Assembly (NCBI RefSeq): GCF_033568475.1
Contig: NW_027331831.1
Span: forward strand, 15,190,001-15,254,000
DNA from: Henckelia pumila
Taxonomy: Eukaryota; Streptophyta; Magnoliopsida; Lamiales; Gesneriaceae
Length of the DNA: 64,000 nucleotides
Direction: 5' to 3'
Shown: positions 23,318 through 35,812 of the stretch, one piece after another
Layout of the letters: each line of letters starts with the position of its first letter
How positions within the stretch are numbered: the first letter of the stretch is position 1
Translations under genes and position numbers: made by a program
The notes under the pieces: generated by a model
Seen by the model: only the letters and a program-made list of their open reading frames with translations
Told to the model about the DNA's origin: nothing
Databases searched by the model: none

Positions 23318-26300
23318 ATGAAACGGGACCGAGAATTGATCGAAGTCTCCGATGATGAGTGGTCCCTTCACTCCGATTCCTTCAAACCCTCTCGAGTCTT
23401 CAAACCCACGACAAGTTCTGGAAACCCACCTCCACCCATTGAATCTTTCGCTTACAATCCGAAACCCATTCATGTAATCGACAGTTCTTCGTCTTCCGAG
23501 GAGAATGGAGAAGTGGGTGTTGGAAATGGTAATGAATTCGAAGGGCTGGAGGACGAAGATGCTGACATGGAGATCGGTAAGGATGCGGGAACGAGCAAAC
23601 GCGGGAATCGGTTTGTGATTGCGGATGATGAGGATGACCCAGATGAGTTCTCCTTTTCTTTTTCGGAGGAGGATGATGATGTGGGGGAGGAGGTGGTGAA
23701 GGAGGAGGATGATGTTGTTAAAAAGGCCCTGCGGAAGTGTGAGAAGATTTCTGCTGAGCTGAAGCGGGAGCTGTATGGTACAACCTCGGAAGTGTGTGAC
23801 CGATACTCAGAAGTGGAGTTGGGCGCTTCTTCTTCAGTGAGAATTGTCACTCAGGTAATTACGAGAATGTTTCCACTTAGGCATTTTGGTGTGTGGCAGG
23901 CATTGATCGATCTTAGGCATTTGTGTCTGGAGAGCGTATGCAATTTTTGGTGTTTATTTAACTCGATATATATTTTTTGTTTGTACCTATTTTCAAAAGT
24001 TTTACGATTTTGTACATAGGATGATGTCAATGAAGTGTGTGGAAGTGAAGGTTCGGATTTTAAGCCAATACTAAAGCCATACCAGCTTGTTGGAGTCAAT
24101 TTTCTACTACTATTGTACAGAAAGAAAATCGGGGGAGGTATTCTTCATTTATTGTAACATGCAATCTGCATGTTTGAGATTGGGTGTTGATTTTGATTGC
24201 TTTATGAATTTCAAGCATTGAAGACGTGGCAGTAGGAAGTTTAGACAGTGGACATTCAGTTTTTCAAGTTAATTCATCTGTTACCACACTAACAAGAATC
24301 AAATTCTTATTAAGACAATTCAGAATTTCAGATTCGGGAGTGAGAATAGATAACAAGCTACAGTGTCACAACATTGGATTCAACCTTTAATTCTGTATGG
24401 GATGGGGGCTTCTTATGTGGTGAGATTATTCTATGCTTGCTAGAGTGGGAGTGCCTGGTGAAGGGGCTGGGGTTGTATTTTTGTGTGAATGACTTCTATT
24501 ATAGTGCTAAACTAGTGCTTTTGACGTGCAGCTATATTGGCTGATGAGATGGGTCTTGGTAAGACCATCCAGGTTGGTTTGTTGTGGTTTATTTTTCATC
24601 TAAACTTTACTATCAAGTGTTTTTAATCTTTCAGATTGCAGTAACTGTAAAGTAAATTTTGCATCTCAGGCAATTACATATCTGACCCTGTTGAGGCATT
24701 TGGAAGATGACCCTGGTCCACATTTAATTGTTTGTCCTGCCTCTGTGTTGGAGAACTGGGAAAGGGAGCTTAATAAATGGTGCCCATCATTCTCTGTGCT
24801 TCAATACCATGGTTCTGCAAGATCTGCTCATTCGAAAGAGTTGAATTCTCTTGGCAAGGCTGGTTTGCCACCACCTTTTGATGTTATTCTTGTGTGCTAT
24901 TCACTTTTTGAACGCCACAGGTTTTCTTTGCTACAAAGACATTTCTTTGGTTAATTCCTAGTCATTTGAGATTGTCTTGTTCTTATTCCTTAAAGCTATT
25001 GTTCAGTGGGCAGCAGAAAGATGACCGAAAAATACTTAGACACTGGAAATGGGGCTGTGTTTTAATGGATGAAGCTCATGCGTTGAAGGATAAGAACAGC
25101 TACAGATGGAAAAATTTAATGTCAGTGGCACGAAATGCAAGACAGCGTCTGATGCTTACTGGGACTCCATTACAAAATGATTTACATGTATGCTAGTTGC
25201 AACTTGTTTTATTTTATTTGGTTCCAGCGTTGCATCATTTACAAAACTTATAAATAATATATCTTGCTTTTTTGAGCATGATTACGTGTTAAGTCATTTT
25301 CCACTAATTTGGTTTTCCATATTTCTTGATTATTAATCTATGGGGTTAGAGGAAAAAAGGTTTTTCCACTAAATCAGCAGTTAAAGATATTGTACCAATC
25401 GGGGAAATTAGCATCTGTTGGTCGTGGCCTGTTAAAAGGAGCAATTCAGAGATATTTTTCTCTGTTCCTCTTCCAGTTATTACTTACTGGTTTTATAAAC
25501 GTGCTGGTGATAGCTTTGGAAATTGATATATTTTTATGCCTATATTGGTTTGAAGTTGTTCGAATACACATTACTGTAGTTTTAAAAATATATTATTCCC
25601 TTTTAGTTTGAGAAATGGGGTAATGCATTTTCCTAATTGTAAATTCTATGATCTATCATAGTTCAACTTCAGTATGATCGGCGTATCTTGGCAATGAATT
25701 TTGGCTCATGTCTTAATTTACGTGTACTTTCCCATGTATGTTACTCTTTTGAACTTTTCTTTATCTGATCGACTCTTTATACTTAATTGTAAATAGGGAC
25801 ATCTATACTCGGTCCTTTATGTTTCTCCACTTGTATGCTGATGAATTATGAGTCACGTGTTGAGTGTTCTTTTTTTGTCTTACCCATATTTCTGGAAAAT
25901 ATAATTAATGTCCAAAATATGACCTGAACTGTTGACTTTTTTAAACTTAGGAGTGTGCTTATAACTAAAATGTGTCATGTTGATGTTTTTATCTGGCAGT
26001 TTACGTTTCAAAAGGCTACTGTTTTATTACATTGATAAATCATTAATTCTTTATGGGTATATATCCAGAGGCTGATTGATTTTTCTATTATTTTAGAATC
26101 TGATATATGAGTCATGAGATAATAGATATCTGCTCCAACCTTTTTTTGCTCTCTGAATTTGCAGGAGTTGTGGTCTTTGTTGGAGTTTATGATGCCTGAT
26201 CTTTTTGAAACGGGAGATGTTGACTTAAAAAAGTTGTTAAATGCAGAAGATAGAGATTTAATTTCTAGGATGAAGTCCATTTTGGGTCCATTCATCTTAA

Positions 26301-28241
26301 GACGGTTAAAATCTGATGTAATGCAGCAGCTAGTTCAAAAAACACAGAAGGTACGTGGTTTATCAGCTTAACCCACTAAAAAATAATTGACCTCGTCTTT
26401 GTTTATTTGCAAAATCTAATGGGGGACCTTGATGGCGGTTTAGATCGAGTTTGTTCTCATGGGAAAACAACAAGAAGATGCTTATCAAGAAGCAATTGAG
26501 AATTATCGTACTGCATCTCAATCTCGTGTTACAAGGTCTTCAGAAACCTGCCTACGCAACATTGCTAGTATTTTACCTCGACGGCAAATTTCTAATTATT
26601 TTTTTGAGTTTCGTAAGGTTCTGAAAGTTTGTTTCTTTCGTAGTTTGTTATTTTTTAATGCATAATTACGTATGTTTAATAGATGTGCTTGTGTCTTCCA
26701 TATTTCCAGATTTCAAATCATCCTTTATTGGTGCGACGCATTTACACAGATGATGATATTGTTCGTTTTGCTAAAATGTTGCATCCAAAAGGTGTATTTG
26801 GCTTTGAATGTACCTTGGAACGGGTCATCGAGGAGCTTAGAACTTACAATGACTTCTCAGTCCACAGGGTAATAATATTTTCGAAGATTTTAGCCTCATA
26901 TTGTTTTAAAATAGTTTAACCTTGAGAACGTCGGGCGCATGCTAATCGTAACAATTTCGCTTGTGTGAACGCTGTTGAAGCCGAACATTGTTCAGTTAGT
27001 GATACTTTAAATTGTTCTATCCTGGGACATTGTATTGATCCTTAGTATCGGCCGGTGCTGTTGTATGGAAAATTCTTATTCTTTTAATGTATTCTGAAAA
27101 CTACTCTTGATGTTCTGTAATTGGACATCCGATACTTCAGTAGGAGGTGTAAGGCATACTTTTGCTTGCCCTTGAGCTTTGTCTTTGCCAATGAGATACA
27201 ATACAGGACTTCCTTTTGTAAATTAAAATTGATGGGAAAATACAATAGTTTTAAATTGATGGTGAATTAGACTTCTTCAAAATCGTGAGGGTTCAATTTT
27301 TATGTATGTGTTTATGGTAAGTCAGCCTAAACAAGAATTGGCTAACATTGTTGATATCCAACCTCATAGCTATCTTGTAGTTGTTTCTATAATCAGTTTG
27401 GTAGGATATGCTATTCAGGCTTGGACAATGGGTGTTTAAAAATTAAAAGATACTGACTTCAGTTCTTTATAGTCCTCTCGGTGATTTAAAGTCTTACAAA
27501 TCTATGAATACGCAAAATAATCTTGCTTATTTTATTTAATTCAAAATTTTATATTCCAGGATTTAGCATCATGAACTCTATTAAGATTCAACAATATAAT
27601 TTTGTGATCTTTCAAGAAATTGTTCATTACCAGCTAAACAACCTCAAAACATTACCAACTTTAGGTTAGTGATTACATTTTATTCCAAGTACCTAGTATA
27701 ACTTGTGGATTAGTTTTTTGTTTTTTTGTGTGTTCATGTCTATATTTCATGTTATTTTTTAGTTATCATTTGAAATGTTTTGCTTGAAATGATGTATATG
27801 ACATAAACACTGATATTCAGTTTACTGTCTTTCACAGCTTTTACTTTATTATGGGGATGCCAATGTGAAGGGAATTCTTTCTGAAGAACATGTCATGGCT
27901 TCAGGGAAGTGCCGGGTATGTGAAGCTTTCTTTTGAAAGTATTAAAATAAACAGAAACCTAAGTGTACATTGGGGATGTTCAGTTTCCTGAGCTTGCATA
28001 TCAACTATAAACGAAATAATGGATATTTTTTTGGCTTAGGCATTGGCCGAACTACTCCCTGTACTGAACCGACATGGGCATCGTGTTCTTATATTTAGCC
28101 AATGGACGTCAATGCTTGACATATTGGAGTGGGCTTTGGACGTGATCGGTGTCAATTACAGGCGCCTTGATGGAAGGTAATGGTATCCATTGTTAAAATT
28201 TTCTATGCACCTGATTGATATAGTATGGCATGCTAATACTT

Positions 28242-28284
<43 letters not shown>

Positions 28285-29316
28285 ATGTTGATCAATAATT
28301 TGACTGCCAATCTGCCATGCCTAGAATTACAGAATTTAATTTTTGAGGTTCGTTATATTTTCATTTGTTAGTTGTTGCATTTGATGCGAGAAAAGCTACA
28401 CCTAATTTGTGCTGTATATTATAATTGCACAAATATCCCCTCCACCGACTTCGGAAGAAAAATCTGACGGAAAGAGGAAAATTTAATCTTGAGCGTCCGA
28501 TTGGTCTCGATGTCTGTGAACTGACAAATGGGAGGGCAGTCCAGATGGCCGTAATATTAGTGTAAAATTAGCTCGTCAATGCAACAAGATTATAATTCAA
28601 TTCAGCATGCAGTTGAACATAATAGCAAGTTGTGTTGCCATCGTTAGTAGTCAAGCGTTTGATCCCAAAAATTGATCTTCGAGGCCAAATATTTCTTTGC
28701 ATGCATAATGTTGTTTACTTTGTTCAAAATTGATACCATTTATTTTTCAAAAATAAATCACATAATCTTTTTGTGGAGCTTGATATGTATTTCGTATTGT
28801 CAGCACACAGGTGACAGAAAGACAGACAATCGTCGACACCTTCAACAAGGATACCTCAATCTTTGCATGCTTGCTGTCCACAAGGGCTGGAGGGCAGGGT
28901 TTGAACTTGACTGGAGCTGATACAGTTATAATTCATGACATGGATTTTAATCCTCAGATTGATCGGCAGGCTGAAGATCGCTGCCATCGCATTGGCCAAA
29001 CTAAGCCAGTCACAGTGTACAGGTACCGTTCCCTCTTCCTCCATATTCTTGAAATCGAAGATTGTGATCTGAATCCTGTGTTGTCTCGCGTGCTCGCTTC
29101 ATCATGTTCTTCTCTAGACGTTTAACGATGATTTATCGTTTACTTTATTTTTCAAGGCTCGTGACCAAGAATACAGTTGATGAGAACGTTTACGAGATTG
29201 CTAAAAGGAAACTAACATTGGATGCAGCAGTGCTGGAGTCTGGAATACAAGTTGAGAATGAAGGTGATGTGCCTGATAAGACTATGGCTGAGATATTATC
29301 ATCACTGTTGCGTTGA
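23318..29316 (+). CDS. CHR19: SNF2-family chromatin remodelling ATPase, CHR19/ETL1 type (SMARCAD1-like)
   Basis: Twelve exons give about 746 residues (Arabidopsis CHR19 is about 763): 23318-23854, 24020-24137, 24532-24572, 24670-24920, 25007-25187, 26165-26350, 26444-26617, 26710-26868, 27838-27915, 28040-28176, 28804-29022, 29157-29316. All phases join and all introns are GT-AG. It is a nuclear ATP-dependent DNA translocase that remodels nucleosomes. The N-terminus ([19 protein letters not shown]) is acidic and likely disordered to residue 180. Helicase motifs are intact: DEMGLGKT with Lys229 (Walker A), DEAH at 337-340, LTGTPLQN at about 366-373, [15 protein letters not shown] near 646-660, and DRCHRIGQ at 679-686. 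The start at 23318 was chosen by homology; an in-frame upstream ATG at 23063 would add 85 low-complexity residues. The gene looks functional. Confidence 0.96.
28244..28283. repeat. (TA)n microsatellite in intron 10 of CHR19
   Basis: About 16 TA units lie between exons 10 and 11. Confidence 0.9.
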
Positions 29317-29509
29317 AGAGAGCTATGCACCATAATCATGACTATTATGTAACTTCAAAATTTATAAATTTACATTTATATTTCAAAATTTTGCTCTAGA
29401 TATAATTTTCTAGATTTTGATAGTGACCATTTTCGTGCGAGATATTGATTATTAAATCAGAAGCATTCTTAGACTTTAGCCAGAATAAGGTTCCTTCAAT
29501 AAACCTTGC
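29317..29509 (+). other. Probable CHR19 3' UTR
   Basis: This follows the CHR19 stop. AATAAA near 29498 could serve as the poly-A signal. The transcript end is inferred only. Confidence 0.4.
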
Positions 29510-29660
29510 TTTGGATATCTAATCTGTTTCTTTTGTTTTTGTTCAAAAATCGGTGAATCATGTCGTTCATGCGTTAGCTAGAAAAACTGGTTCTTTGTCT
29601 AGTCTAAGAAGGCGAGTGGTTCCTCCAAGTCTTCTGTAATTTATGATGTACATCATAGCA
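29510..29660 (+). mobile_element. Short LINE remnant (RNase H tail)
   Basis: The frame near 29535-29590 reads SFVFVQKSVNHVVHALARK. It parallels the RNase H end of the LINE at 1463-3170 (GFAFVNRSANQVAHVLARA). After it comes a similar non-coding end with TAATTTATGATGTA. It is a fragment of about 150 bp and lies between CHR19 and the convergent CAR gene, perhaps within their 3' ends. Confidence 0.55.
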
Positions 29661-29828
29661 TTTATTAAAGAGTTCACTGTTCATACATAGAAACACGATG
29701 ATCGAGTACTTCAAAACTCCTGCAAACGACACATCTACAATGGATCGATTATTTAGATACGAGATCAGTCGATCTCAACAAGTAACAACGACACCATTTG
29801 ACATCGAAAGACTGGCGGGTAGAACCCG

Positions 29829-30679
29829 TTATGCTTGACTCTTGAGACTGTCGCAACCCAGAATGTCTATCCATTCGACCTGGATCTCGACTTCACCAGA
29901 TTCCACGTTTCTCAACCTGAGAATCATGTCTTGGGTCATCTTCCCTTTGTTCCAAACAACACAGCTTTCATCAGCCAGGCAATTCTCTCGGCCCGGCTGG
30001 ACCCTATCCACTTTAGTGCCATCTGGGAGATCTTGCAATCCCATTTTCAGACATTCTACGTAAGGTTTAATGTCGATTTGGGCGTCTCCCATGCTGTCGT
30101 CTCCGGTGAAGGTGTCTTTGTCATAAACACTCTGAAAAGTAAACATGCATGTGTGAGTACATACATACATACATACAAGTGATGGTTCACCGGAGGCCTG
30201 CAGGGTCGGATTCAGGTATAATCCGGAAAACTTTGTAGACAGATTGCTCTAGAAGTTGGATGTGAATGGAGATCTGATTATGATACTTACGAGAATAATA
30301 GGAACATCTAGATACTTGATATAAATCGTCAACTCTTCGTCCCATACTGGGTTGCAGTTGTCCTTGACGGCTTTAGTCTTCACTCGCTGCAAATAATATT
30401 ATGCTTTATCAATTAAATCGTCTAATTCCTTCATTCATTGACAGAAACTGTAAATGCTAGGAGCCAAAATCTGACCAGAAACCCAATTCCAGGCCAATAA
30501 AAGAAACCAAAAATTAAAAATCGAAGAATAAGTAAATAAGTAGAGATTTAATTGATGGATGAGACATAGACCTGCTCGCCGCAAGTGACAACAACGTAAG
30601 GATCACTGGTGGCTGCGTCTCTTACAGCAAGATTGATACCTCGTTTCACTCGAATCCTCAGCAGACCCAAAGCATCCAT
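29829..30679 (-). CDS. C2-domain ABA-related (CAR-type) protein
   Basis: Three exons on the minus strand (30572-30679, 30291-30386, 29829-30131) give 168 residues, the usual size of plant CAR proteins, which are single C2 domains. Family members bind phospholipids in a Ca2+-dependent way and bring PYR/PYL abscisic acid receptors to the plasma membrane; the rice relative OsGAP1 acts on small GTPases. The protein begins MDALGLLRIRVKRGINLAVRDAATSDPYVVV. The Ca2+-loop aspartates are visible in RDAATSDPY and in YDKDTFTGDDSMGD. The CAR-specific insert is DLPDGTKVDRVQPGRENCLA. Introns are GT-AG in phase 0. The gene converges on CHR19. Which CAR paralogue it matches cannot be settled by eye. Confidence 0.93.
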
Positions 30680-30766
30680 TGAATTTGCAGAGTGAATTAA
30701 TATTAACAAATATTTAGATTGATAGAAGAGATGATGACGATGAACAACAACAACTACTACTGCTGC

Positions 30767-30776
30767 TTTATATATT
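30767..30776 (-). promoter_or_regulatory. TATA box of the CAR gene
   Basis: On the minus strand the sequence reads TATATAAAG, about 90 nt upstream of the ATG at 30679. The leader between them is rich in GTT and ATC repeats and has no upstream ATG of note. Confidence 0.6.
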
Positions 30777-32756
30777 CCAATTATATATATTTATTACACT
30801 TGGACGGGCACAATCACATACAACCTGGTCGTATGTGACGTGTCATTAATGGATCAATTACTTCATTTTCCTTATTTTTTTAAAAAATCATATTGCTTTA
30901 TGTGCTTTTCTAAATCATCTTCTCTTTCAATTTCTTTTACTTAATTAATTTTATTTGTTCATGTGTTTGCTTATACAAAAGCAACGAAATCAGTTTGGAT
31001 ACAAAATCATTTGGCTTTTAAAAGTACATTTTTTAAGTACAAACTGTAATAATTTTGTTTTTAGATAAATAGATTGAAAGAACTTTTTTTTTTTAAGTTG
31101 AGTTATTAGAAAAAACACTTGAAAAGCTATATGTATGTGCTTAAAAAAAACATTTATTGTTGTTTAATTAAGTGTTTTTGAAAGCATTACAAATTTATGC
31201 AAACACGTGTAAAACAATAAAAACATTTTTTTTATTTAAAAAAAAACACTTTTTCTGTTCTAGCTTATTAATGCAAACAAACTCTAAAAGAAAAATTCTC
31301 GTTATGTTTTGTTCTCAAACTAGATGATCGAGCCAAAAAGTATACCGATAGTTTTTTGTGTCGATTTAACATGGAATCGCCCACAAACCATGTCCATGTA
31401 TATGCACCAAGATATGTTAAGTATACGTAGTGGTGGGGCAAAGATCGCCTGTTAGAAGGCAAAATAGGACCTCAATAAATAGTGGATGATATGTATATTT
31501 TTAATATATATTAATACCAAATTGCACGTGTTGCGTGCTTGTATAGTCTATTTTTGCGTACACGTACGTGCTAATAAAAGCTGTTTTTTTAAATTAAATA
31601 ATTGTAAAAAATAAAAAAAATATTAAATAATTTTTTTTTCAAAAAAAAAAAACCACGCCAACGTATCAATTTGGCGTGACCTAACACTTAATATAATACT
31701 AGCGACAAAAGTACACTCAGTTACATGTGCGTTATAATACATGAATATTTTATTAGTTTTTTTATGAAATAATGTATTATTATTAGTAGTTGAAAATTAA
31801 TTATTGAGAAGATAATAAAAATTTAATATGATAATAAAATCAAATTGATATTTGAGATATATACATTTGAAATTATATAATCATGGAAGCAAAAATGATA
31901 AAAATTGGTTGAAAAAAAGATGAAAGATGTTAGTGGAAAAAAGAAATTGAGCAAAAGGTGGACAAAAAAAGGTAGACACATCAAAAAGTAGTTACTATAA
32001 GACACTCAGTATTTACAGAATAGTCTAGATAATAAAATAGAATAGAATAGAATAAAATAGATATATAAATCTTAAAAATACTTGAAACACAAATTTGTTG
32101 CACGTCCCTACATCGCATATTGTTTCGCGTGTTACTTGCTACCTTTTATGTTTCACATGGACACTTTCATTTCAAAATGATTCCCATCACCTATTTGCAA
32201 ATAAATAGAATTTATTTATTTAATTGGGCCAAGTTGATGCAAATTTAGAATTTTTTTTTAAAAAATACTTTATCGAGTCCTTTTTTAAAAATATATATAT
32301 ATTTCTTTCTAATCGACAGGATTTTGGTATTTGAATGCACTAATAAAATTAAGGATATATAAAAAAAATCCATAAGTATTTATATCCAAACCTTACATAT
32401 ATAAAATAGCCTCTTTAATTGGTTCCAATATTTATGAATTATGATATCTTCACTATGTTTGGGCTTGGCCGCTTGAGCATATAGTTAAAGCAACGATGTA
32501 TATTTCAAGTGTCATAGATCCAACTTATTTTCAAACTAATCAAATTGGCAAAATAGTTAGTAGTGATTTTTAACGAAATGAAAGTTTTCAAGTACTTAAT
32601 TTCATCACCATTTTTTACATCTAAAATGATTGATAAATAAAACTCGAAAGTGGTTTATCTTATACGTAAGTTGAGACAATGACTACACGCAGCCTCCCGT
32701 ATTAAATATCACATTCTACATTATTTTCATACATAAATGTTGTTTTAATAGAATGT
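30777..32756. other. AT-rich intergenic DNA, CAR upstream region
   Basis: No gene is seen. Homopolymer runs are common. AAACCACGCCAACG and TTGGCGTGACC near 31648-31680 form a short inverted repeat (CACGCCAA / TTGGCGTG) of unknown meaning. Confidence 0.4.
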
Positions 32757-32761
32757 ACACA

Positions 32762-33194
32762 TGATGGGTTATTACTCAATTTGACTTTCTTCCGGGTCCA
32801 AGCCTAGTGACTCAATCCATTTGAGTCTCATATTATTTAATTATTTATTTGAACATTTTATCAAGACCCATAAATTTCTAAAATCTCATAAGAGGCTCAA
32901 GCCCATGAAACTCTCCGACTATCTATAAATAGTCCAAGTTCTCTCATTATTAAGGTACGCACTCTATAGTCACATGCTCGAATTCTTTAAAACTTATGTT
33001 GGGCAGATACTGACTTGAGCGTCGGAGTGTTTTCGCCGGGCAACCCTCGACGCCACTCATTTTGCTTTGTGATGCAGGTGACAACCCACGAAGTTCGGTA
33101 TTTGGAACAGTTTGAGTATTAATCCGGCTATTCAGATCTTCATAAGTTACCCATATTTTTTCTAATCGGGTAATATCAATTTTTTGCTACATCA
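32762..33194 (+). repeat. 5' LTR of element G
   Basis: It is 433 bp, TG...CA. A TATA-like CTATCTATAAATAG lies near 32923, and the block CTTGAGCGTCGGAGTG follows near 33016. Confidence 0.92.
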
Positions 33195-34263
33195 GCTTGG
33201 CGCTGTCTGTGAAAAATTGTTCACTGCATCATTGAGAATGCATACTCCACCACAAACATCTCAAGAAAATAATCGCGATGGAGACCCACCTACAATCTCC
33301 AAACCACCGCCTGGATTTAGTTTCACAAAGAAAACGTTGACAGTCTTAATGGAAGGAACAGCCGCACGCGCAGCGACTGAAGCGGTCGCTCAGTTCGTGG
33401 AATCCCGTCAACGCCGAAGCACCGACAAGAGAGCTCATAGAAGAGGGCTCTCATCTCATGACCCCGGTAACAAAGACCCAAAGAAAACTAAGTCTAAAGT
33501 AAATGGCAAATATCCTGAGGGGAGTGAGAAAAATAGTACTCCTAAAGAGGGGGAAGCAAGTACTCATACAGTTTATGACGTCTTTGACGAAAACAAAACC
33601 ACTAATCCAACCCGTGGAGATGGATCTCACACATATGTAACTGGAGAGAATTCATCAGCAATCTTGCTTGCACGTCGGAGCCCGTTCACTAACGCCATTC
33701 TATCTGAAGCATTGCCTAAGGGAGTCAAAATCCCCAGCCTACCTGAATTCGATGGAACTAGTGATCCTCAAGATCATATTAACAAATTCTACGCAAAAGC
33801 AGATTTGTATGACATCACAGATTCTGCTTATTGCAAGATATTCCAAACAACGTTATCAGGGCGAGTTCTCACATGGTTCAATAAGATGTCGTCCGGATAT
33901 ATTGCCAACTTGGAGCAACTTACCGAATGCTTCATCCAACAATTCTCAATCAACAAGAAATACCCAAAAACAACAACATACTTATTCATAATATTTCAGA
34001 AAGAAGAAAAAAGTTTGAGAGACTATGTTAAGAGATTTACTCACGCGGTTCATGAAGTCCCACACATGAACCACGATATGTTATCTGAAATAATGCAGCA
34101 GAACTTGCGTCCAGGAAGGTTCAAAGAATCTATAGCAGGAAAATCCCCAAACACCTTGGAGGAGCTTCTGTCTAGAGCTGAAAAATACATCCGCATCGAG
34201 GAAACTGATGAGTTGCACACCTCGGGAAAAAAAAAACGAAACGAAGAATACAATGAAATGTAA
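33184..34263 (+). CDS. Retrotransposon gag protein of element G
   Basis: A long open frame encodes a gag-type polyprotein. The first good ATG (MHTPPQTSQ) is at 33238, just after the LTR. The capsid-like core near residues 180-335 contains LPEFDGTSDPQDHINKF, SGRVLTWFNKM, FIQQFS and a C-terminal EELLSRAEKYIRIEE, the pattern of plant Ty3/gypsy Retrotrans_gag domains. No zinc knuckle follows. The frame appears whole. It would package element RNA only with help from an autonomous relative. Confidence 0.85.
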   Translation: MLHQLGAVCEKLFTASLRMHTPPQTSQENNRDGDPPTISKPPPGFSFTKKTLTVLMEGTAARAATEAVAQFVESRQRRSTDKRAHRRGLSSHDPGNKDPKKTKSKVNGKYPEGSEKNSTPKEGEASTHTVYDVFDENKTTNPTRGDGSHTYVTGENSSAILLARRSPFTNAILSEALPKGVKIPSLPEFDGTSDPQDHINKFYAKADLYDITDSAYCKIFQTTLSGRVLTWFNKMSSGYIANLEQLTECFIQQFSINKKYPKTTTYLFIIFQKEEKSLRDYVKRFTHAVHEVPHMNHDMLSEIMQQNLRPGRFKESIAGKSPNTLEELLSRAEKYIRIEETDELHTSGKKKRNEEYNEM

Positions 34264-34734
34264 CGCAAGACAGAGAGTCATGCCAATCTAAAGAAACTCT
34301 ATACTCATAGAGCAAAAACCTACAAGCTAAAATAAATTGCTTGCTGCTACTTTATTTGCTCTACAGATCAAAACTTTTATTTAATTCTTTTCTATTTTAA
34401 GTTTCATAATAAACTTATATTTATTTGTTTACTTTTCTATTTAATTATATAGGAAGGAACCCAGCTCCGTCAACGAAGGCTTAACTCATACGTCTTGATC
34501 CATGCAATCATTAAGGCTACTCATCCATCAGAGGCTTGGCCAGCCCTGTAGGACTACCTAAGTCACGATGCTGTAAGAGGTCAAGACGACAAAAATACAG
34601 TCTCAGGATACCTCACCACCTAACAACTAGAGTGGGTTCAGGACTTTTCCATGAGATAAAATCTTAGGAACTTGATTCACTCCTAAGTACTCCATGTTAA
34701 GCACTACGTTATTTCTCCTAGAGCACAACAAAAA

Positions 34735-35260
34735 TTCATAGTGACTATAAATAATTCACAAAGTCATAGTGACTATAAACAATTCAAAAAAGTCATAGTG
34801 ACTATAAATAATTCACAAAGTCATAGTGACTATAAGCAATTCAAAAAAGTCATAGTAACTATAAATAATTCACAAAGTCATAGTGACTATAAACAATTCA
34901 AAAAAGTCATAGTGACTATAAATAATTCATAAAGTCATATCGACTATAAACAATTCAAAAAAGTTATAGAGACTATAAAAAAAATTCAGAAGAAGTCATA
35001 GCGACTATAAAAAAAATTTCAGAAAAAGTCATAATGACTATAAAAATTTTTCAGGAAAAGTCATAGAGATTATAAATATTTTTTCAGAAGAAGTCATAGC
35101 GACTATAAAAAAATTTTCCGAAAAAATCATAGCAACTATAAAATTTTTTCAGAAGAAGTCATATCGAATATAAAAAATTTATTAAGTCGTAGTGACTATA
35201 AAAAAATTTCATCAAGTCATGACGACCATAAAAAATTCACCAAGTTCTAAAGACTATACA
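34735..35260 (+). repeat. Tandem array inside element G, 57-bp dimer of about 28 bp
   Basis: Units of the form CATAGTGACTATAAA plus AATTCA plus AAAGT are repeated. In the left half two variants alternate (TAATTCACAAAGT and CAATTCAAAAAAGT), giving a 57-bp period that keeps a reading frame of 19-residue repeats. Towards the right the units decay into about 30-bp variants with A or T runs. The array lies between gag and the 3' part of the element. Confidence 0.9.
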
Positions 35261-35812
35261 TAATCATAGCCCCAAGGGGTTACATCGAATGCACCAACCT
35301 AAGAGGTTACATGGAATGCACTAACTCAAGAGCTTTCATCGAAAATACTACTCCAAGGGATTGCCGACGCATTCCCTCGAGAGACTGCATAAAAGAAAAT
35401 CCCCAAGGCATTAGCAAACGTCAACGTTGACAATGTTATACGTAGTGATCCTAACGCATCTTCTCTCTAACAAATGTTAGAAAAAATCATTGTTCGGAAG
35501 TATTGTCGTGGTTTAAACCGGAAAGATGGGTTAGGATCATTTGCTCCCTAAAAAACCCATCGTGCGACCTGTCCTATCACATGACCTCCGAATCAACACA
35601 CAAAATACTACAGGAACGTCATCCGGCTACGACTTCTTCTTTCGCAACTCCAACGAGTACCATCAGGAACTCGTTTTTGTCGTGGGCTTTAAACAAGTCA
35701 TCACTGACTTTTGTCAGTGGCCGTGAAAAAATCATCACTATAAAAAAAAAATAAAAATAACACCACCAGAATAGCAATTTCAGTCCAACTCCCGTATATG
35801 GGCAAAAGCGAT

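Noticed and set aside
25390-25611. Open frame inside intron 5 of CHR19 as an exon
   Set aside because: The exons on either side join in phase without it, and it matches no part of the SNF2 protein.
34735-35260. Regular repeats that could be taken for a CRISPR array
   Set aside because: The units are contiguous with no unique spacers, the host is a plant, and the array lies inside an LTR element.
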